From: Kitasatospora cineracea
Lineage (GTDB): Bacteria > Actinomycetota > Actinomycetes > Streptomycetales > Streptomycetaceae
Assembly: GCF_003751605.1 (NCBI RefSeq)
Contig: NZ_RJVJ01000001.1
Location: 1,116,001 to 1,180,000, forward strand
Direction: 5' to 3'
DNA: 64,000 bases
Shown here: piece after piece, positions 61,289 through 64,000 of the stretch
Numbering within the stretch: the stretch's first letter is position 1
Layout: each line of letters opens with the position of its first letter
Made by a program: the position numbers and the translations under genes
The notes under the pieces: model-generated
What the model was told of the DNA's origin: nothing
Database searches by the model: none
What the model saw: only the letters and a program-made list of their open reading frames with translations

Positions 61289-62190
61289 CGCAGTGCCCCT
61301 TCCGCCTCGGTGCGGGCCCCGGCCGGGCCGCCGGCCAGTTCTTCGGCGCGGTGGGCAGCGTGCTGCCAGCACCGGCCCAGGGCGGTGGCGGCGTCGGCGC
61401 ACAGCCGGGCGGCGGCCTGGTAGGAGGCGCTGTCGTCGCGGGTGTAGCGGAAGCCCGCGGGCAGGTCGCCGACGCGGCGCAGCATCGCGGTCTCGACGCG
61501 CTGGTGGTTCCAGCGCAGCGGGGCCAGCCAGGAGGAGGAGTCGCAGGAGTCCGGGGCGAGCGGCAGGCACCACTCGTTCGCGGTGAGGCCGAGCGCGTGT
61601 ATCCACAGGTGTGGATAACTTCGGCGCCGCTCCCAGATCGTGTGGAGGAGGCGCAGCCGCACCGGGGCGGATGCCTGGACGATGTTGCCGACGCAGATCC
61701 GGTCGTAGGTGGCCGCGAGCTCGTCGAAGTAGTCCCAGCCGTCCACCAGCGGGTGGTAGACGGGGATCGGGGACAGGCCGAGGTTGTGCAGCGCCGCGCG
61801 CTGGGTGCGCTTGTGGTTCCGGCCGCCCTGGTCGAGTTCGATGTAGCCCCACAGCCAGTCGCCGTAGGTGCGGGCGAGGTAGATGTAGCGCTCCCGGAGT
61901 TCGGCGAAGCCGTCGACTTCCTCGGGGGCCAGGCCCAGGGCCTCGTCCATCGTGATGCCGTGGGCGCGGCAGTGCCGGTTGGTGAGCCAGAAGATCCCGG
62001 AGTCGAGCAGGACCCGGCAGCCGGCGTCGAGCAGGTCCCGCAGCCGCTGCTCCTCGCTGCCGGCCATCAGCTCGTTCGCGGCCATCAGCACGTACGGTCC
62101 GGCGTTGAACTCGCCGCCGCCCGCGGTGAAGTAGATCGGGTGCTCGTCCGGGTTGAAGGTGCCGCCCGCGGTCGGCACGACGGCCGTCAC
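61285..62190 (-). CDS. DpdA-like 7-deazaguanine DNA transglycosylase (paralogue 2)
   Basis: The 301-aa protein aligns with paralogue 1 over almost its whole length, sharing CRVLLDSGIFWLTN, LWGYIELDQGG, IPVYHPLVDGW and WIHALGLTANEW. The two differ mainly at the ends. GTG at 62190 overlaps the ParB-like stop. A tandem pair may form a heterodimer or act on different DNA sequences; classic TGT enzymes are dimers. Confidence 0.75.
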   Translation of the reverse strand: MTAVVPTAGGTFNPDEHPIYFTAGGGEFNAGPYVLMAANELMAGSEEQRLRDLLDAGCRVLLDSGIFWLTNRHCRAHGITMDEALGLAPEEVDGFAELRERYIYLARTYGDWLWGYIELDQGGRNHKRTQRAALHNLGLSPIPVYHPLVDGWDYFDELAATYDRICVGNIVQASAPVRLRLLHTIWERRRSYPHLWIHALGLTANEWCLPLAPDSCDSSSWLAPLRWNHQRVETAMLRRVGDLPAGFRYTRDDSASYQAAARLCADAATALGRCWQHAAHRAEELAGGPAGARTEAEGALR

Positions 62191-63023
62191 CGGCTGTCCG
62201 CGAGGACGGGGGTCTGGCCGCTGATCCGGGCCCACTTGTCCAGGAGGTGCCCGGCGAGGTACCGCTCGGGCTGCACCATCACCAGGCGGTGCCTGAGGGC
62301 CCGGTCGGCGAACGGCGCGAGGGGCGTCGGGTAGGGCAGGAAGAGGCTGCCGTCGGTGAGCAGCGGCGCCCACAGCGGCCAGCCGTCGAAGACCTCGCCG
62401 ATGACGAGGCGGTGCTCGCCGAGTTCCCAGACCTGGCCGGTCTCGACCTGGTGCTCGGGTTCTCCGACGGTGACGCCCGCCAGTGCCAGCAGGTCGCCGC
62501 GGTTGGTCGGGCCCGCGTCCTGGTCCTGCGGTTGGTCGGGGCCGCTGCTGCCGGTGGCGGGGGCGAGGTCGGCGAGCAGCGCGTCGAGCTGCTGCTGGTC
62601 GAAGCCGGTGGCGGCGGCCAGTGCCGGGTCGGCCTGCTCCAGCTCGGACAGCAGCGCCGCGAGCCCTTCGCCGTCCCAGCCGCCCGCGGTGGTCAGCTGG
62701 TTGGAGGCGACGAGGTACGCCTCCGCGTGGGCGTCGTCCCGGGACGCCCACCCCCGCACCACCGGGACGGTCCACGTCCCGTCCTCGGTGACGACCACGC
62801 CGTCCGGGGCGGCCTTGCCTGCTGCGCGGCGGCGCTCCAGGGTCTCGTAGCGGCCGTGGCCGGCCACCAGGCGGCCGGTGCGTTCGTCCAGCAGGCCGGG
62901 CTCGGTGAAGTCGAACTTGTCGACGGAGCGGTCCAGCCCGCCGTCGTCGTGCCCTTTCGGGTTGCGGGCGGCGGGCCGGATCTGGTCCAGCGGCTGGTAC
63001 TCGATGTATCGGGGGGCGGCCAT
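62187..63023 (-). CDS. ParB-like protein with a degenerate methyltransferase-like C-terminus
   Basis: The 278-aa protein has an N-terminal ParB/sulfiredoxin-type domain (PLDQIRPAARNP, RLVAGHGRYETLERRRAAG) and a C-terminal part (VETGQVWELGEHRLVIGE, MVQPERYLAGHLLDKWARI) of the type joined to ParB in phage methylase fusions. The catalytic DPPY-like motif is not visible. It is the first gene of the deazaguanine operon and overlaps the second DpdA. I infer a DNA-targeting or accessory subunit. Confidence 0.72.
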   Translation of the reverse strand: MAAPRYIEYQPLDQIRPAARNPKGHDDGGLDRSVDKFDFTEPGLLDERTGRLVAGHGRYETLERRRAAGKAAPDGVVVTEDGTWTVPVVRGWASRDDAHAEAYLVASNQLTTAGGWDGEGLAALLSELEQADPALAAATGFDQQQLDALLADLAPATGSSGPDQPQDQDAGPTNRGDLLALAGVTVGEPEHQVETGQVWELGEHRLVIGEVFDGWPLWAPLLTDGSLFLPYPTPLAPFADRALRHRLVMVQPERYLAGHLLDKWARISGQTPVLADSR

Positions 63024-63091
63024 GAGCGGGGAACCTAGGCGGGTTCACCGGGTTAGGTCGCGTCGACAACTTCCCTCGCTGCCGTGGGGGT

Positions 63092-63307
63092 TCAGGTCGC
63101 GGCGGGAGGCTCGCCGGTGCGCGGGGCCCAGCGGGCGCGGGTCGGCCCGAGGGCGCTGAACGGGTCGCCGAACTCGGTGACCATCCGCGTGTAGATGGGG
63201 GTCGGGGCCTCGGCCGGGGTGGCCGGCACCGTCCGGGTCACGGCTCGGTTCGTGGCGAACCAGGGCGAGGGCTGCGGTTCGGGGCCGGGTACGTTCGGGC
63301 TGCTCAC
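63092..63307 (-). CDS. Small 71-aa Pro-rich protein
   Basis: A GTG at 63307 follows GAGAGGAACGACT. The protein is Pro/Ala/Thr-rich with a C-terminal YTRMVTEFGDPFSALGPTRA segment. It lies 68 bases upstream of the ParB-like gene in the same direction. No function is evident. Confidence 0.5.
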   Translation of the reverse strand: MSSPNVPGPEPQPSPWFATNRAVTRTVPATPAEAPTPIYTRMVTEFGDPFSALGPTRARWAPRTGEPPAAT

Positions 63308-63454
63308 AGTCGTTCCTCTCAACTGGCTTTCGACGTAGGGACGTTAGGGGTGCAAGGCGACAGTGCCCTGCTGGTCGGCTGGGCGGGGACCGGCCCCGTG
63401 GCCCCGGAAGGGGCACGGGACCGGCGGAAACAACGCGCACCGGAGTTGGCGGCC

Positions 63455-64000
63455 TTAGCCGCGACCGGGCGTCGCTCGGCGCGCCCGGACGGCCGCCCGG
63501 ACACGGCGGACTTCCATCCGGCTGGTGGTGCGGGTCCGCTTCGTCGGGTAGTCCAGCTCAGCCAGCGCGGGCCGCTCGGCCTCCGGGAGGTCCCAGAGCC
63601 CTTCGAGCTGCCGCAGGCGCGCGGCTGGGTCGGGCTCGGGGTCCTTGAGCCTGCCGCCGGTGTGCACGTACTCGAACTCGCCGTAGGTGGCAGGCGGTAT
63701 CCCGTCCAGCAGGGCCTTGGCGACGTTCTGCGCCTTCTCGGCCTTGGACTTCTCCGCGCGGGTGCGGTCGTACTCGCCGAGAGCCCACTCGATGTCGTCG
63801 GCGTCGGTGACGAGGGTGTACGACTCCGGGGAGCGCCCGGCGGCCTCGGCCTGGTTGATGCTCCAGCAGTCGATGCGGGCCGGGCAGTAGCGGCGGCAGA
63901 TCACGTCGGTGCTCGGCCCGGACCGGTCCCGGGGCAGAGCCGTGCCGAGGTCGAGGGCGGTGGCGATCGCGGTCAGGCGGCCGAGGGCCCGCCGGGCGGC
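63455..64000 (-). CDS. C-terminal part of a PD-(D/E)XK/Cas4-type exonuclease (partial)
   Basis: The visible ~180 residues have the cysteine cluster STDVICRRYCPARIDCW near the start, typical of the C-terminal region of RecB/Cas4-like exonucleases, followed by a long helical tail. The frame is open past the right edge, so the catalytic domain is outside the window. An internal ATG-like start at 63904 would give only the tail and is less likely. Phage exonucleases of this type act in recombination. Confidence 0.55.
   Translation of the reverse strand, partial: AARRALGRLTAIATALDLGTALPRDRSGPSTDVICRRYCPARIDCWSINQAEAAGRSPESYTLVTDADDIEWALGEYDRTRAEKSKAEKAQNVAKALLDGIPPATYGEFEYVHTGGRLKDPEPDPAARLRQLEGLWDLPEAERPALAELDYPTKRTRTTSRMEVRRVRAAVRARRATPGRG

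Noticed and set aside
1..64000. A CRISPR array
   Set aside because: I found no regularly spaced direct repeats with unique spacers and no cas genes other than a Cas4-like exonuclease fold fragment, which is common in phages.

Overview
The window is high-GC actinomycete DNA and fits a Streptomyces or Kitasatospora chromosome. The signs are about 70% GC, GTG starts, pervasive 4-base start/stop overlaps, an LCP cell-wall ligase, DUF4192 proteins and a tyrosine-recombinase island at a tRNA-Lys. No species call is possible from the sequence alone.

Region 1 (1-14.5 kb, minus strand) is most of a biosynthetic gene cluster that runs off the left edge. Read in transcription order it holds an ABC exporter, a FabD-like acyltransferase, an adenylating ligase, a carrier protein, a PLP aminotransferase, a LanB-type (lantibiotic dehydratase family) protein, SbnA and SbnB (2,3-diaminopropionate synthesis), FabG, a second carrier protein, FabZ, a GNAT fusion protein and a GcvT-like protein. 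No ketosynthase lies inside the window. A MarR regulator and a divergent oxidoreductase with paired operators border it.

Region 2 (15-31 kb) looks like ordinary chromosome: two PIN-domain toxin-antitoxin pairs, an LCP protein, an arginine deiminase with its antiporter, a second MurG, a lipoprotein, an FtsX/LolD-type ABC exporter and the two-component system beside it, and decayed gene remnants.

Region 3 (31.5-39.8 kb) is a genomic island bounded by two identical 43-bp pieces of the 3' half of a tRNA-Lys(UUU), with a decayed integrase at its right end. Its cargo is an unrecognised 514-aa coiled-coil protein and a compact RiPP cluster. The cluster has a radical SAM/SPASM enzyme, a 54-aa precursor with five aromatic-x-Asn motifs, a pentapeptide-repeat protein, a possible oxygenase, an anti-sigma-like ATPase, an XRE-TPR regulator and a GNAT protein.

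Region 4 (39.8-64 kb, continuing right) is a prophage or phage-plasmid-like element. It carries a PD-(D/E)XK-type exonuclease fragment, a terminase-small-subunit-like protein, an endolysin, an HU protein, three DUF4192-type proteins, a TIGR03299/DUF932 protein, an intact IS5-type element and many short genes separated by hairpins. Four 22-bp operator-like sites point to a shared regulator. At 58.2-63.0 kb lies a seven-gene overlapping operon (ParB-like, two DpdA-like transglycosylases, a small unknown, QueD, QueE, FolE), which I read as a 7-deazaguanine DNA-modification module. Because both tRNA fragments are left ends, an intact tRNA-Lys gene is predicted right of 64 kb.
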